DNA of 33,911 bases from CAYQCE01 sp964415885 (GTDB lineage: Bacteria; Zixibacteria; MSB-5A5; JAABVY01; JAHJOQ01), in contig CAYQCE010000040.1 of NCBI GenBank assembly GCA_964415885.1, forward strand, positions 1-33,911, in the 5' to 3' direction. Under the pieces are notes generated by a model. The model was given only the letters and a program-made list of their open reading frames with translations. It made no database searches and had not been told where the DNA came from. Shown piece after piece: positions 1 to 9,400 of this stretch. A program made the translations under genes and the position numbers. Every line of letters begins with the position of its first letter. Position 1 is the first letter of the stretch.

Positions 1-2
1 CC

Positions 3-965
3 GGAGGCGGAACGGGCCACGATGATTCACTGCTTATAGTGCAGGAATGGCTCCCGAATGCCGGTGCCTTTAGCCCAGGTGCGTTCGTTTCTCCGGGCGT
101 CAGTTATCTCGATGAGAGCTACGGTGGTTTTGGCTGGGGTTACAATGGTTTCAGTCTCGGAGTAGTCACTTTCGCCGGCCCGGCTTTTGCGACCGTCGGT
201 TCCCCAGCGAAGATGGGTGATCTCACGCTGAAACTCGTGGACCCGACGAATATGTCCGCGAATTTCGAGATCGAGATCGACTCGTTGTTCTTCCCGCCGG
301 CTGGTGCATTCAAGTACTCACCGACAGGTGGAACAGGTTTCCCGCCCCAGTTTTTTGGCACCAACATTACGGTTGTGAATAACCTTGGTCAGGCGACTGA
401 GGAGCCGGAGGTATTTGTCGACCCAGAAACGATGCATGTCTACTGGTCCTGGTCGTTCGATCCGATACCCGCGAGCATACTGATTCCCGATCAGGACGGC
501 TTCTTGGCAAGCGACATCGATCTGAACAACATCAGCATCAACGACACGATCGATCCGTTCAACGTCGAGGTGCTGCCAAGCCATCCCGATTTCAGCGGTC
601 AGGTTCTGAAGGCCGATTTCTGGGTTAAGGGATTCCTCAACGCGTACATGTTCGACGAGGGCCCGCTTTTCGACACCACGACACAGTCTTTCCAGGTGAC
701 GGGCGAGACATTACTGGATGAACCGTTTGTAGCGTACGGCGAATTCAATTTCGTCGGTCGCTATTCCGGCGATGCCAACAACGATGGTTTCGTCAACATC
801 GATGACGTCATCTATACGATAGAGTACGTCTTCGGCGGCGGACCGGCCCCGAGACCATTGGAAACAGTCGACTGCAACTGCTCGGGAGAAGTCGATACTG
901 ATGATTTGATATATCTCATTGAGTACATCTTCGGCAACGGCCCGAAACCGAGAGCCGGATGTTAG
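3..965 (+). CDS. Secreted protein with C-terminal dockerin-like domain (5' partial)
   Basis: The frame is open to the left edge, so this is the C-terminal 320 residues of a longer protein; the GTG at 39 is probably not the real start. The last ~65 residues form a dockerin-like domain: a calcium-loop motif GDANNDGFVNIDDVIY is followed by a second copy (CNCSGEVDTDDLIYLIEYIF), each ending in a GxGPxPR-type stretch. The upstream part is rich in Gly, Phe, Asp and Pro, with no recognised catalytic motif, as in beta-sandwich extracellular proteins. In the FCB group such dockerin repeats end many secreted proteins that are not part of cellulosomes, and no cohesin is visible here. A second dockerin protein lies at 6413-10099. 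The function of the N-terminal portion is unknown. The gene converges with the leftward gene ending at 1219; repeat copy A separates them. Confidence 0.85.
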   Translation, partial: GGGTGHDDSLLIVQEWLPNAGAFSPGAFVSPGVSYLDESYGGFGWGYNGFSLGVVTFAGPAFATVGSPAKMGDLTLKLVDPTNMSANFEIEIDSLFFPPAGAFKYSPTGGTGFPPQFFGTNITVVNNLGQATEEPEVFVDPETMHVYWSWSFDPIPASILIPDQDGFLASDIDLNNISINDTIDPFNVEVLPSHPDFSGQVLKADFWVKGFLNAYMFDEGPLFDTTTQSFQVTGETLLDEPFVAYGEFNFVGRYSGDANNDGFVNIDDVIYTIEYVFGGGPAPRPLETVDCNCSGEVDTDDLIYLIEYIFGNGPKPRAGC

Positions 966-1009
966 TTCGAGTCAGGTTATGGTTACAGGAATCATAGGCG
1001 GGGTCGCAA

Positions 1010-1195
1010 GGAGGCTGTCCCACAAGTGCTTGGCTTGATTCGGTCGGTTCCTGCTCGCCGCAGGCGAGTGTGAACTGACCGTGCGTAAGTCACAGATACG
1101 TACGGCTGTGACCGAACGAACGGCAGATCACAATCCCGCGTTTCGCGGGATCAGGATCTACCGCAACCATTCCTGAGCCTTGCGGGACAGCCTCC
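1010..1195. repeat. Structured dispersed repeat, copy A
   Basis: The element is bounded by an inverted repeat: GGAGGCTGTCCC at 1010-1021 and its exact complement at 1184-1195, extending to 17 nt with two mismatches (1010-1026 and 1179-1195). Inside is a two-storey hairpin at 1041-1083: outer arms CGGTCGGTTC and GAACTGACCG pair over 10 bp with one G-U, and inner arms CTCGCC and GGCGAG enclose GCA. A second module at 1123-1149 carries CCCGCG TTT CGCGGG. Both modules recur at 5999-6339 (inverted) and 33698-33802. It sits between two convergent genes and has no coding capacity, so it resembles a REP/MITE-like non-autonomous element. Confidence 0.75.
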
Positions 1196-1218
1196 AAGGC
1201 TCCGCCTTTTCTGATATG

Positions 1219-1791
1219 TCAAACCGAAGGCCGCGCGTCCCACGGTTCGATCTGTCCAACTGTGGTTTCGTTCCGGTCACTCTCGACAGCATCCTTGACT
1301 CCGGCAGCAATCTCTTCATCTGTCAGCCAGCGGCTCTGGCCGTCCTCGACCTTGAAACCAAGAAGCACGCGGTTGTATGAGATATTGTCAAACTGCTCGT
1401 AGTATTCGCGACGGTCCTTGGCGAGATTTTCCGGATTAGAGGAGGGACTTCCGAGAATATCGAACACCCTGCAATCGCCATTTACGGCACCGATCAGTTC
1501 CGCAACCGCCTCCGATGCCTCCGGCGCATCGGAATAGATCCATGTAACGGCGAGCGTTACACCGCCGACACGACGGATATCATCCATCAGCTTGGATTTA
1601 AACATCGGTATTACACGGTAATCGGACCTTCGAGGCAGTATGTTGCCATCCATCGCCAATGTCTCGGTGGAGAGTTTCCGGAGGTCGCTCTCGGTCCGTG
1701 CCACCACGATGACATCATAGCCGCTATCCGCCAGGTAGAGACAGACATCCCGCAGCATCCCGGTACCGCCTATTACGAGTGCGTTCGGCAT
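1219..1791 (-). CDS. Short-chain dehydrogenase-like Rossmann protein
   Basis: A 190-residue protein that begins with a beta strand and dinucleotide-binding loop (ALVIGGTGMLRDVCLYLADSG), followed by a VIVVART segment that would end strand 2. This fits a small subgroup of SDR-like NAD(P)-binding proteins of about 170-190 residues that retain the Rossmann half. The classical YxxxK catalytic pair is not obvious (SYNRVLLGFK is the nearest stretch). The C-terminal RWLTDEEIAAGVKDAV and EPWDARP are as I remember for that subgroup. The gene is last in the leftward run, 64 nt after the YchF-like gene. No clear Shine-Dalgarno precedes the ATG at 1791. The substrate is unknown. Confidence 0.72.
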   Translation of the reverse strand: MPNALVIGGTGMLRDVCLYLADSGYDVIVVARTESDLRKLSTETLAMDGNILPRRSDYRVIPMFKSKLMDDIRRVGGVTLAVTWIYSDAPEASEAVAELIGAVNGDCRVFDILGSPSSNPENLAKDRREYYEQFDNISYNRVLLGFKVEDGQSRWLTDEEIAAGVKDAVESDRNETTVGQIEPWDARPSV

Positions 1792-1855
1792 ATAGAATCA
1801 AACAAGCTGTCAGATGATGAGTGCCCGTAAAGAAGAGAGGTGATTCGTGGAGTTA

Positions 1856-2944
1856 TCACACATTAAACCGGAAAATAATCACGTCGCCGTCTTTGACGAC
1901 ATAGTCTTTCCCTTCGAGGCGCATCCAACCGCGTTTCTTGGCCTCGGACTCGGACTTGACCTCCGCAAGTTTCTCGTACGGTATCACCTCGGCCTTGATA
2001 AACCCCTTCTCGAAGTCCTTGTGAATAACTCCGGCGGCCTTCGGCGCCTTCGCACCTTCGGTGATAGTCCACGCCCGTACCTGCTTTTCTCCGCCGGTGA
2101 GAAATGAAATCAAACCCAACAGATCGTACGATCTGTTTATCAGCCGGTCGATCGCGGAATCGGTGACGCCGTAATCCTGCATGAACTCCTGGCGATCCGG
2201 CTCATCCAGTTCTGCCAGCTCCATCTGAACCCGCGCCGAGACTGCCTCCACCGCAACGTCCTTTCTCTCCGCATATTCCGAGAACTGGCCGACAATGTTA
2301 TCCCTCTCGGCAATCTGGTCCTCGCCAATGTTCAGGACTATAATCTTCGGCTTAATCGAAAGGAACTGGAATCCGCGCACAGCCTTCTCTTCGGCTTCGG
2401 TCAGCTCGAGATCGCGAAGTGGTTTTTCCGCGTTGATCTGATCGAGACACTTGTCGAGAACAGCCTTCTCGCGCTTGAACTCGTCTCTCGGATTCACCTT
2501 CAACTGTCGCTCAAGCTTCTCCATCCTCCGCTCGATCAATACCAGATCTGAAAATATGAGCTCGTCCTCGATCATCCGGATATCGCGGGCAGGATCGACC
2601 GATCCGGATGGATGCGGGACCTTGGAGTTCTCGAAAACTCTGACAACTTGTGCCACCGCCACAGTCTCGCGGATCGCCGACGGGATCTCGGTATCGAGTC
2701 TGTCACGATCGGATGTGTCACCCGTGAACCCGGCTACGTCCTGAAACTCGATCTCAGCAGGTGTAACCTTCTGCGGTTTGTATATCTCGGCGAGGACATC
2801 CAGACGCTCATCCGGGACCTTCACGACGCCGCGGTGCACCTCACCTTTCGCCGTATACCCACCGGTCTCCTGCGATGTCCCGCAGAGCGCATTGAATAGC
2901 GTGGTCTTCCCCGAGAGCGGCAATCCGATTATACCTATCTGCAT
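1856..2944 (-). CDS. ychF: YchF-related P-loop NTPase (DUF933/TGS family), divergent
   Basis: 362 residues, the usual YchF length (~363). I start at the ATG at 2944 because GGGAGGA lies 8 nt upstream and the product then begins MQIGIIGLPLSGKTTLFNAL; a longer start at 2995 would overlap nfo. Visible motifs are the P-loop GLPLSGKTT (7-15), a G3-like DVAGF (69-73), NIGED at the G4 position (205-209, where YchF has NxxE rather than NKxD, associated with ATP preference) and a C-terminal TGS-like domain (~280-362) ending KDGDVIIFRFNV. The switch II stretch after DVAG differs from canonical YchF: the usual Gly/Lys-rich KGASKGEGLGN is replaced by an Asp-rich segment. This may be the YchF-like paralogue rather than the orthologue. 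YchF proteins bind ribosomes and act in stress and translation control. The gene lies 22 nt downstream of nfo. Confidence 0.85.
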   Translation of the reverse strand: MQIGIIGLPLSGKTTLFNALCGTSQETGGYTAKGEVHRGVVKVPDERLDVLAEIYKPQKVTPAEIEFQDVAGFTGDTSDRDRLDTEIPSAIRETVAVAQVVRVFENSKVPHPSGSVDPARDIRMIEDELIFSDLVLIERRMEKLERQLKVNPRDEFKREKAVLDKCLDQINAEKPLRDLELTEAEEKAVRGFQFLSIKPKIIVLNIGEDQIAERDNIVGQFSEYAERKDVAVEAVSARVQMELAELDEPDRQEFMQDYGVTDSAIDRLINRSYDLLGLISFLTGGEKQVRAWTITEGAKAPKAAGVIHKDFEKGFIKAEVIPYEKLAEVKSESEAKKRGWMRLEGKDYVVKDGDVIIFRFNV

Positions 2945-2966
2945 CTGCTTAAATCCTCCCGGGCCT

Positions 2967-3839
2967 CTATCTAGCGAAGCGCCGCAGAATGTCAAGGTTC
3001 ATTCTGTCGTTTTTGGGCGGGTCGTCGCCCTTTGGCGTCTCGAGAATCTTCGGTATGTCTCGAAAGCGGCGATCCTCCATCAGGAACTTGAACGGCTCAA
3101 GGCCAAGCTCGCCCTGTCCGAGATGCTGATGACGGTCGACTCGTCCTCCGAGCGGCTTTTTCGAATCGTTGACGTGAAAAACCTCCAGGTATTCGAGGCC
3201 AATAGTCTCATCGAATGCCTTGAATGTGGTATTGAAATCCCGCTTCGTACGCAGTTCGTATCCAGCCGCAAAAGCGTGGCATGTGTCGAAACAGACGGAC
3301 GTTCGCTTCTTGTCTTCGATCTTGTCGATTATCTCCGCTATATGCTCGAAACGGTGACCAATCGATGACCCCTGTCCCGCTGTGACCTCGAACGAGAGTC
3401 GCGTTTTGTTGTCCGGCAGCCAGTCGAATATCCGATTGACCGTATCTGCAATGCGCTTGATCGCGGCGGCCTCGCCGGTGTCGAGATGAGCACCCGGATG
3501 CATCACGAGATCAGACAGGCCCAGCATGTCGGCGCGGATTAGTTCGTCTCTAAGAGCATCGATTGATTTCTTGTATATGTCCACTTTGGGTGAGGCGAGA
3601 TTGATCAGGTAGGCCGTGTGTCCGACCACAGCACGAAGATTCGATTCCGCCTGTTTCTCACGGAATCTATCTGCGTCCTCCAGACTTATCGGCTTACCCG
3701 CCCAGCGATTGTTGTTCTTGGTGAAAATCTGAAGCGCAGTAGCATCAACTTCGGTTGCCTGATCGATCGCGTTGTACACACCGCCGGCTATCGACATGTG
3801 CGCGCCGACAAGTGGAGTCTTCCCCTTTCGCGGAGTCAT
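2967..3839 (-). CDS. nfo: Endonuclease IV (AP endonuclease)
   Basis: Zinc-dependent TIM-barrel endonuclease that cuts 5' of abasic sites in base-excision repair. The 290-residue product (family ~280-300) carries all three family signatures: VMHPGAH (112-118), SVCFDTCHAFAAGYEL (181-196) and FHVNDSKKPLGGRVDRHQHLGQGELG split over 221-246. Metal ligands H74, H114, E151, D185, H188, H222, D235 and H237 are plausible from these motifs. The start at 3839 overlaps the DUF58 stop by one base (TAATG), indicating translational coupling. A longer reading to 3938 would run into the DUF58 gene and adds an unrelated leader. One small departure is EVTAGQG where many members have ENTAGQG. Confidence 0.95.
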   Translation of the reverse strand: MTPRKGKTPLVGAHMSIAGGVYNAIDQATEVDATALQIFTKNNNRWAGKPISLEDADRFREKQAESNLRAVVGHTAYLINLASPKVDIYKKSIDALRDELIRADMLGLSDLVMHPGAHLDTGEAAAIKRIADTVNRIFDWLPDNKTRLSFEVTAGQGSSIGHRFEHIAEIIDKIEDKKRTSVCFDTCHAFAAGYELRTKRDFNTTFKAFDETIGLEYLEVFHVNDSKKPLGGRVDRHQHLGQGELGLEPFKFLMEDRRFRDIPKILETPKGDDPPKNDRMNLDILRRFAR

Positions 3840-4747
3840 TAATAAAGCCTCGCCCGCTTGTTCAGGTAGGCCAGAAGTGCGCGGTCGTATGGAATTGATG
3901 TGTCTATCAGGTGATAATCGATATTCGACATACGGCATTCACGAGAGAACTCGTCGAATACCTTGTTCAGCGCGCTCTGGTAGTCACCCTTGACCTGCCA
4001 TGGAAGAGTACTCATCTGCTCGCCGGTCTCCATATCCTCGAACACCGCCTCTGTCGGAAATGCGAAATCGCGCTCGCGGGGATCGAGCACATGAAATACG
4101 ATAATCTCATGCTTCTTGTGACGAAAGTGCTTCAACCCCGCGATTATCCGCTGCGGGTCATCGAACAGATCGGAGAGAATGATAATCAGGCCTCGCCGCT
4201 TTATTCGTTCCGCCATTTCATGCAGAGTATCAGATATATTCGTCTTCTCGCCCGCCTCGAGTTTATCCATCTGCTTGAGCAGAATGTGCAAATGGCTCGC
4301 GGCCGACTTGGGCGGAATGTAAGTATGAATGTGCTCGTCGAACCCGACCAGTCCAACCGAGTCACGCTGCTTGAGCATCATATATGAAAGCGACGCCGAC
4401 AGGTATGAGCAATACTCGAGCTTGCTGAGTCTCTTGTTCTCCTCGGACGTGTACCCCATCGAGGCGGATGTATCTATGAGAATGTACGACTTGAGATTCG
4501 TCTCCTCCTCGAACTGCTTGACATAGAAACGGTCCGACTTGCCGTAAACCTTCCAGTCGATATCGCGCATCGGATCACCCGGCATATACTGGCGATGCTC
4601 CGCGAACTCGACCGAGAAACCGTGATATGGCGACTTGTGCAGGCCGGTTATAAACCCCTCCACGACAAGCCGTGCCTTGAGCTCCATCCCCTTCAAGCGG
4701 GAGACGACCTCGGGTTTCAGATATCTTCTGTAATCATCTTCGGGCAT
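3839..4747 (-). CDS. DUF58 domain protein (MoxR-associated, vWA-like)
   Basis: 302 residues. The DUF58 hallmark GDPMRDIDWKVYGKSDRFYVKQF lies at about 57-79 and is followed by a von Willebrand A-like fold with the MIDAS-type motif DTSAS (92-96). No membrane segment is visible, so it appears cytoplasmic. DUF58 proteins are nearly always encoded beside MoxR AAA+ ATPases, and the pair is thought to act in chaperone-like metal insertion or complex maturation. Here MoxR lies 30 nt upstream. The BatA/BatB-type membrane vWA proteins often found downstream are absent; nfo follows instead, overlapping by one base. The client protein is not evident. Confidence 0.9.
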   Translation of the reverse strand: MPEDDYRRYLKPEVVSRLKGMELKARLVVEGFITGLHKSPYHGFSVEFAEHRQYMPGDPMRDIDWKVYGKSDRFYVKQFEEETNLKSYILIDTSASMGYTSEENKRLSKLEYCSYLSASLSYMMLKQRDSVGLVGFDEHIHTYIPPKSAASHLHILLKQMDKLEAGEKTNISDTLHEMAERIKRRGLIIILSDLFDDPQRIIAGLKHFRHKKHEIIVFHVLDPRERDFAFPTEAVFEDMETGEQMSTLPWQVKGDYQSALNKVFDEFSRECRMSNIDYHLIDTSIPYDRALLAYLNKRARLY

Positions 4748-4777
4748 ATTTTATCCGTGGCGGGGTCTGCCGTTGGA

Positions 4778-5785
4778 TCAGCCTTCCTTCGTCTCGGCGA
4801 TCAGCTTTTCGATTATCTCGGACGCACCCACACCGTCAGCCTCGGCATTGAACGATGTGACAATGCGATGCCGGAGTACCGGCTTGGCTACGAACTTGAC
4901 ATCTTCCACGGATGGCGTATAGCGACCATCGAGCACGGCCTTGGTCTTTGCACCGAGAATCAGGTACTGAGACGCTCTCGGACCGGCACCCCATGACACC
5001 CAGTTCTTAACATAGTCGGGGATGCTGCTTCCGGTCGGTCTGGTCGCGCGCGCGAGACGGACGGCGTAATTGATGACATGATCCGACACGGGAACGCGGC
5101 GGACAAGTTTCTGGAGCTCCGTAATCTCACTGCCGGAAAGAACATTTTCGAGCTCCGATTCCTGAAAAGTAGTTGTAGTCTTGACTATCTCCTGCTCTTC
5201 CGTCTCAGACGGGTAGTCGATCAGGATATTGAACATGAAGCGGTCGAGCTGCGCCTCGGGGAGCGGATATGTTCCCTCCTGTTCGATCGGATTCTGTGTG
5301 GCAAGCACGAAGAACGGCTCCTCAAGCTTATATGTCTGTCCCGCTGCGGTGACTTCATGCTCCTGCATCGCCTGCAGCAATGCCGCCTGCGTCTTGGGAG
5401 GTGTACGGTTGATCTCATCAGCAAGGATTATGTTGCCGAATACGGGTCCCTTCACAAACCGGAATCCGCGAGTACCGCTCGACCTGTCCTCCTCGATTAT
5501 CTCCGTGCCGGTTATATCCGACGGCATCAAATCAGGCGTAAACTGTATGCGCGAGAATTTGAGGTCGAGTATGCCGGCGAGCGTGGAAACGAGCAGCGTC
5601 TTCGCGAGACCCGGCACACCGATCAGCAGCACGTGTCCGTTCGAGAGGATTGATATCAGAAGCTCGTCGATCACCTTCTGCTGTCCGACAATTACCTTCC
5701 CGATTTCGGATTTTATCGTCTCGCGTGCCTTCTGAAGCTTCTCTACCGCTTGAATATCCTGAGATTGTGAGAGCTCGTCCGCCAT
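4778..5785 (-). CDS. MoxR family AAA+ ATPase
   Basis: 335 residues, standard for MoxR ATPases. Motifs in order: Walker A GVPGLAKT (56-63, with the Ala-Lys-Thr variant usual in this family), Walker B region NIILADEIN (118-126), PPKTQAALLQAMQE (129-142), sensor 1 LATQNP (161-166) and DRF (181-183), then the helical lid. GGAGG 5-6 nt before the ATG supports the start. It is the first gene of the leftward run MoxR, DUF58, nfo, YchF-like, SDR-like. It is expected to work with the DUF58 protein as an ATP-driven chaperone. The sequence does not identify a substrate. Confidence 0.93.
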   Translation of the reverse strand: MADELSQSQDIQAVEKLQKARETIKSEIGKVIVGQQKVIDELLISILSNGHVLLIGVPGLAKTLLVSTLAGILDLKFSRIQFTPDLMPSDITGTEIIEEDRSSGTRGFRFVKGPVFGNIILADEINRTPPKTQAALLQAMQEHEVTAAGQTYKLEEPFFVLATQNPIEQEGTYPLPEAQLDRFMFNILIDYPSETEEQEIVKTTTTFQESELENVLSGSEITELQKLVRRVPVSDHVINYAVRLARATRPTGSSIPDYVKNWVSWGAGPRASQYLILGAKTKAVLDGRYTPSVEDVKFVAKPVLRHRIVTSFNAEADGVGASEIIEKLIAETKEG

Positions 5786-6014
5786 AAGACCTCCAGAATG
5801 AAATTGTCGCCGTGCGAAGTAGTACTCTGATATACACGTCGGGATGAGACAATGTTTCGCCTTCAGCGATTACTGGGGCAATTAAGTCTTATCTCACAAA
5901 AAGTCAAATGCATCAAGCTGTTTACCCGCTTCAAACATCAAAAAAAAGGGAGACCCGTTCATGTACGAGGCTTGTTGCGATACCGTTTTGCGTCTGATCC
6001 TGCGGCCGCCTTGT

Positions 6015-6031
6015 GCGGGCGTGTGATCCGG
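6015..6031 (-). repeat. Second module of structured repeat, copy B
   Basis: On the minus strand this 17-nt block matches 33776-33792 at 16 of 17 positions and 1123-1139 at about 14 of 17. It lies about 240 bp from its partner module at 6271-6339; in copies A and C the two modules start only about 80 nt apart. Confidence 0.6.
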
Positions 6032-6087
6032 CCGGACGGCCCACAGCTTGGGGCTTGTCGACAAACCCTGCGGCCTCATGCAGAGCA

Positions 6088-6192
6088 GTCATCGCGAGGA
6101 GTTCCGCGAGAGCGGGACGACGTGGCGATCTCTAAGCGTGCTTACACATTTCGCAAGCGGAGAGATTGCTTCGGTTTCGCTTTCAGAGATGA
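6088..6192. repeat. GTCATyGCGAGG-type interspersed repeat
   Basis: It starts GTCATCGCGAGGAG, continues to GACGTGGCGATCTC (end 6132), and closes with GAGATTGCTTCGG to AGAGATGAC at 6162-6192. This is the layout of the widely distributed GTCATTGCGAGGAG / GACGTGGCAATCTC palindromic repeats seen in many bacterial genomes (known to me by sequence, not searched). A partial further end (CGCTTTCCGAGATGACA) is at 6244-6260. It lies between the two modules of repeat copy B. Confidence 0.65.
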
Positions 6193-6270
6193 CTATGGCA
6201 CAATATGCCCAAAACCGGACAATGTAAAATAATCCTTGACTCGCGCTTTCCGAGATGACAGAATGCTTTG

Positions 6271-6339
6271 AATAGCCCTTTGTTTATGCGGCTATACGGT
6301 CAGGTCACACACGCTTACAGCGTGCAGGATCTGACCGAA
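6271..6339 (-). repeat. First module of structured repeat, copy B
   Basis: This 69-nt block read on the minus strand aligns without gaps to 33698-33766, with about 55 of 69 positions identical. The outer arms at 6298-6307 and 6328-6337 pair with one mismatch. The inner arms CACGC and GCGTG form a different but equivalent inner stem to copy A. Confidence 0.75.
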
Positions 6340-6412
6340 CTTTGTTTGAGGATGAAAAAGAGGCTCAACCCCGGTGGGACAGGCCTCGTTCTCGTTGTGA
6401 ATAATCCACAAG

Positions 6413-9400
6413 TTAGCAGTCAGGCACTTCATCGCCGTCCGTATCGCATGGAGTCGGTCCACCCTGGAAGACGTAGTTTATCAGATAAACGACATCGTCG
6501 ATGTCAACATTACCCGTGCAGTTAACATCCCCGAGCTCTTCCGGACTCGGTGCTGGTCCGCTCATGAATACGTACCGGACGAGAAAAACCACGTCGTCGA
6601 TATCGGTTCCACCGGATGCGTCTGCATCGCCGCAGACTGCGGCCCCATGCCCGAATGGGTAGTACGTGTTCGTCAGCGACCTGTCATATCTCCAAATTGG
6701 CCGTGGTGACGCAGCGCTCGAGTAGTAGCTCTCCTCGAACTCCGTGTAGATCAAATACCCGTCCATAGTCGCCATGACCATCTCGGTATAGCCATTACGA
6801 TTGAAATCCCCATAGACCGGCGAGTACGGCGTATAGTCGATTTGACCGGTGGCTTGAGTCACGGCAATAGGATAATTGTCACCGAGAGTACCATCCCGGT
6901 CCCACGCCACAATCGTCTGCAATTCGAAATCGCTGAAGAGGGTTGGCGATTCGGTACTGCTGTAGTCCGGATAGCCGTTCCCGTCCACATCTGCGAGAAG
7001 CCCGATGTGAAGGTATGCCCCGTTTGGAGATGTTGCGTACAAACCGGAGGACAATGTATCGCCAACCACCGGGGTGCCATCACTCCTCCATGCATACACA
7101 TAGCTCCTGTCGAGATCGTAATATGATGAGAAATACTCCACCGTGCCATCGCGTTCGAGATCACAAAACATGGGAGTGCGCATGATGAAATAACCATTGA
7201 TTCCGGTCTCATGTGGGAAGCCGGGCAGCAAATCGAGGTTTTCATCCAGCACGTATAAGTAATAATCGGAATTGGTATAGTCAGGGAGAATCTTGTAACC
7301 AAAGAGAGCGAGCTCGAGTATGTAGTCTCCGTCCACGTCCACTGCAGTTAGCCCACCCACCCTCTGGGTATAATCCAGCATCGGAAGATACGTGCTATCG
7401 ACCTTCTGAAACTGTGAATCAAGCTTGTACAGATACCTCTGGTTGGCGCCGAGCCCGGAGTAGTAGAACTCGCACTGGCCGTCGCCGTCGAGGTCTGCAG
7501 GCTGGAAATTGCTGCTGCTGATAATCGCCGTATCAGCGGTGGTCCACGGTGATCCGTCCGAATCGTACACCCAGGAGTGTACTCCGTTGGAATATGGTGG
7601 GTCGAAACCTGTTGCTCCATACATGGAGTAGACAATCTCGTCGTCACCGTTGCCGTCCAGATCAATCAGTTGTACGACTGGATACCTGGTTTCGTTAACC
7701 TCCTGGTATACGCCGAAACTCGGAGAGCGGGTCTGTATCTCGAAATCGGACTCATTGGACGGGAATCCGAAAAGCGTGCTCCCCCCAACCATCACAATAT
7801 CATCAAGGCCATCGTTATCGAGATTGCCGACAGCCGCCGGGAGTCGGAAATCGCCGGTTAGTGATGGAACCCCGGTTGTTTTCAAGGTCCCGTCAAGATT
7901 GAAGAACTTCACACCGCCGTCATAGCCTACGACGAACTCGTTGAACCCGTCACCATCGAAATCTCCCCAGTTCACGACGGATGTCAAATCTGAAGCGACA
8001 AACGATCTCCAGCCGTGCGGCGGAGTAAACGGCGTAGTGACAAAAAACGTCACTTCTTCCGTTGCCTCAAGTCCGGATGTGGAATAGAGCCTCATCCGGA
8101 CCGTGTATTCACCCTCGGAGATGATCTTCCCGGATAGAGACGCTGCAGTTTCATTCATGACCGGCTGAGTGAGATATGCGAGCGTCTCCCAACTGGAGGG
8201 AGAAGCGCCCGATCCGTATGTTACATAGATTCTGGAGAAGTCAGGACACATTGCGGTCGCAACGATGTCAGCGAAGTTCTGCACCGTATCGCCTTCGGTG
8301 GGTGAGATTATCTCGAGAATCAGATCGTTCATTACATAGAAAGTCACGTAATATTCATGCGTACTCCCGGAGGTAAGTCTGAGGCTGTAGATACCATTCA
8401 TGCCGGAAGCATCCCACGAATACAAAAGGTCATCAGTAACCGGAGTACTCGACGACGTTAGAAGCGTCCATGCAGCGGGCGTCCTCCCCTGACCATACTC
8501 GAGAGTCCAGCCGGTCATTTCCGCTCCATCGGCGATTCCGTAGACATCAATCGTGCCCTGTTGCGATGAGTTGTTCAACGGAGACGTTATTCTGATGCGT
8601 ACGTCCGGCGCGGCATTCGCCGCACTGAACACATTGATACGTCCGTGGCCGCTGTACTTGTCCCAACCCGGTAGATGATCTCCCTGTCCAAATGGATCGG
8701 TTATGTCATCCGAAGTCGAAGCAAGCAGAGCTTTCATCGCGCTTTGACTTATCCCCGGAGTGATTGCCTCGACATAGGCTGCAACACCTGCAACATACGG
8801 CGCCGCCATGCTTGTGCCGGACGCCAGGTAATAGTGCTCATCGATGATGTGCACCAGCGGTTCACCTGAGCTTGCATACATATCCTCGTCATCAGCACGC
8901 AACGACAGTATTGAATAGCCTGGAGCGGAGACATGGATATTCGTGCCGTATGTGGAGAAGAATGCTACCTCATCGTCTCTCGTGGAGGCTGAAACAGCAA
9001 TTACGGAACTGTATCCTGCAGGATAGTTGATCCTCTCGAATCCGTCATTCCCCGCTGCAGCCACCAGGATAACGCCCTTCGAGGCCGCGTAGTCCAGCGC
9101 ATCCTCCCACAACTGCACCTGATACGAGAGCCCCCAGCTCATGTTGACTACATCGGCGCCATTGTCGGCCGCATAGATTATTGCTTCTGCCGCCCACGAT
9201 GCCATCATCAACGGATGGAAGCTCAACGGCATGATCTCGCAGTCAAAAGCGACTCCCGCTATCCCTTCTGAGTTATTGCTCGTTGCCGCGACTATTCCAG
9301 AACAATGCGTGCCATGCCCATGACTATCCGTCGGATCATTGTCGGGATCGTCCAGAAGAACGTCACCCGCAAAATCCCATCCACGGTAGTCGTCGACATA

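Larger units (their letters stand above)
5786..6412. other. Non-coding interval with nested repeats
   Basis: No convincing gene is present. The part next to 5785 should hold the MoxR promoter and its GGAGG site. The rest holds repeat copy B in reverse orientation (second module 6015-6031, first module 6271-6339, end-like GTGGGACAGGCCTC at 6374-6387) with a GTCAT-type repeat (6088-6192) between the two modules. Short open frames here have no recognisable protein features. Confidence 0.7.

Noticed and set aside
2451..3368. Several plus-strand open frames across ychF and nfo
   Set aside because: They are antisense to genes with strong family motifs and contain no recognisable domains.
5852..6232. 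126-codon open frame upstream of MoxR
   Set aside because: It runs through the GTCAT-type repeat and module 2 of copy B; no domain or Shine-Dalgarno supports translation.
6268..6525. 85-codon open frame entering the protease gene
   Set aside because: It starts in repeat copy B and continues antisense to the well supported dockerin end of the protease.
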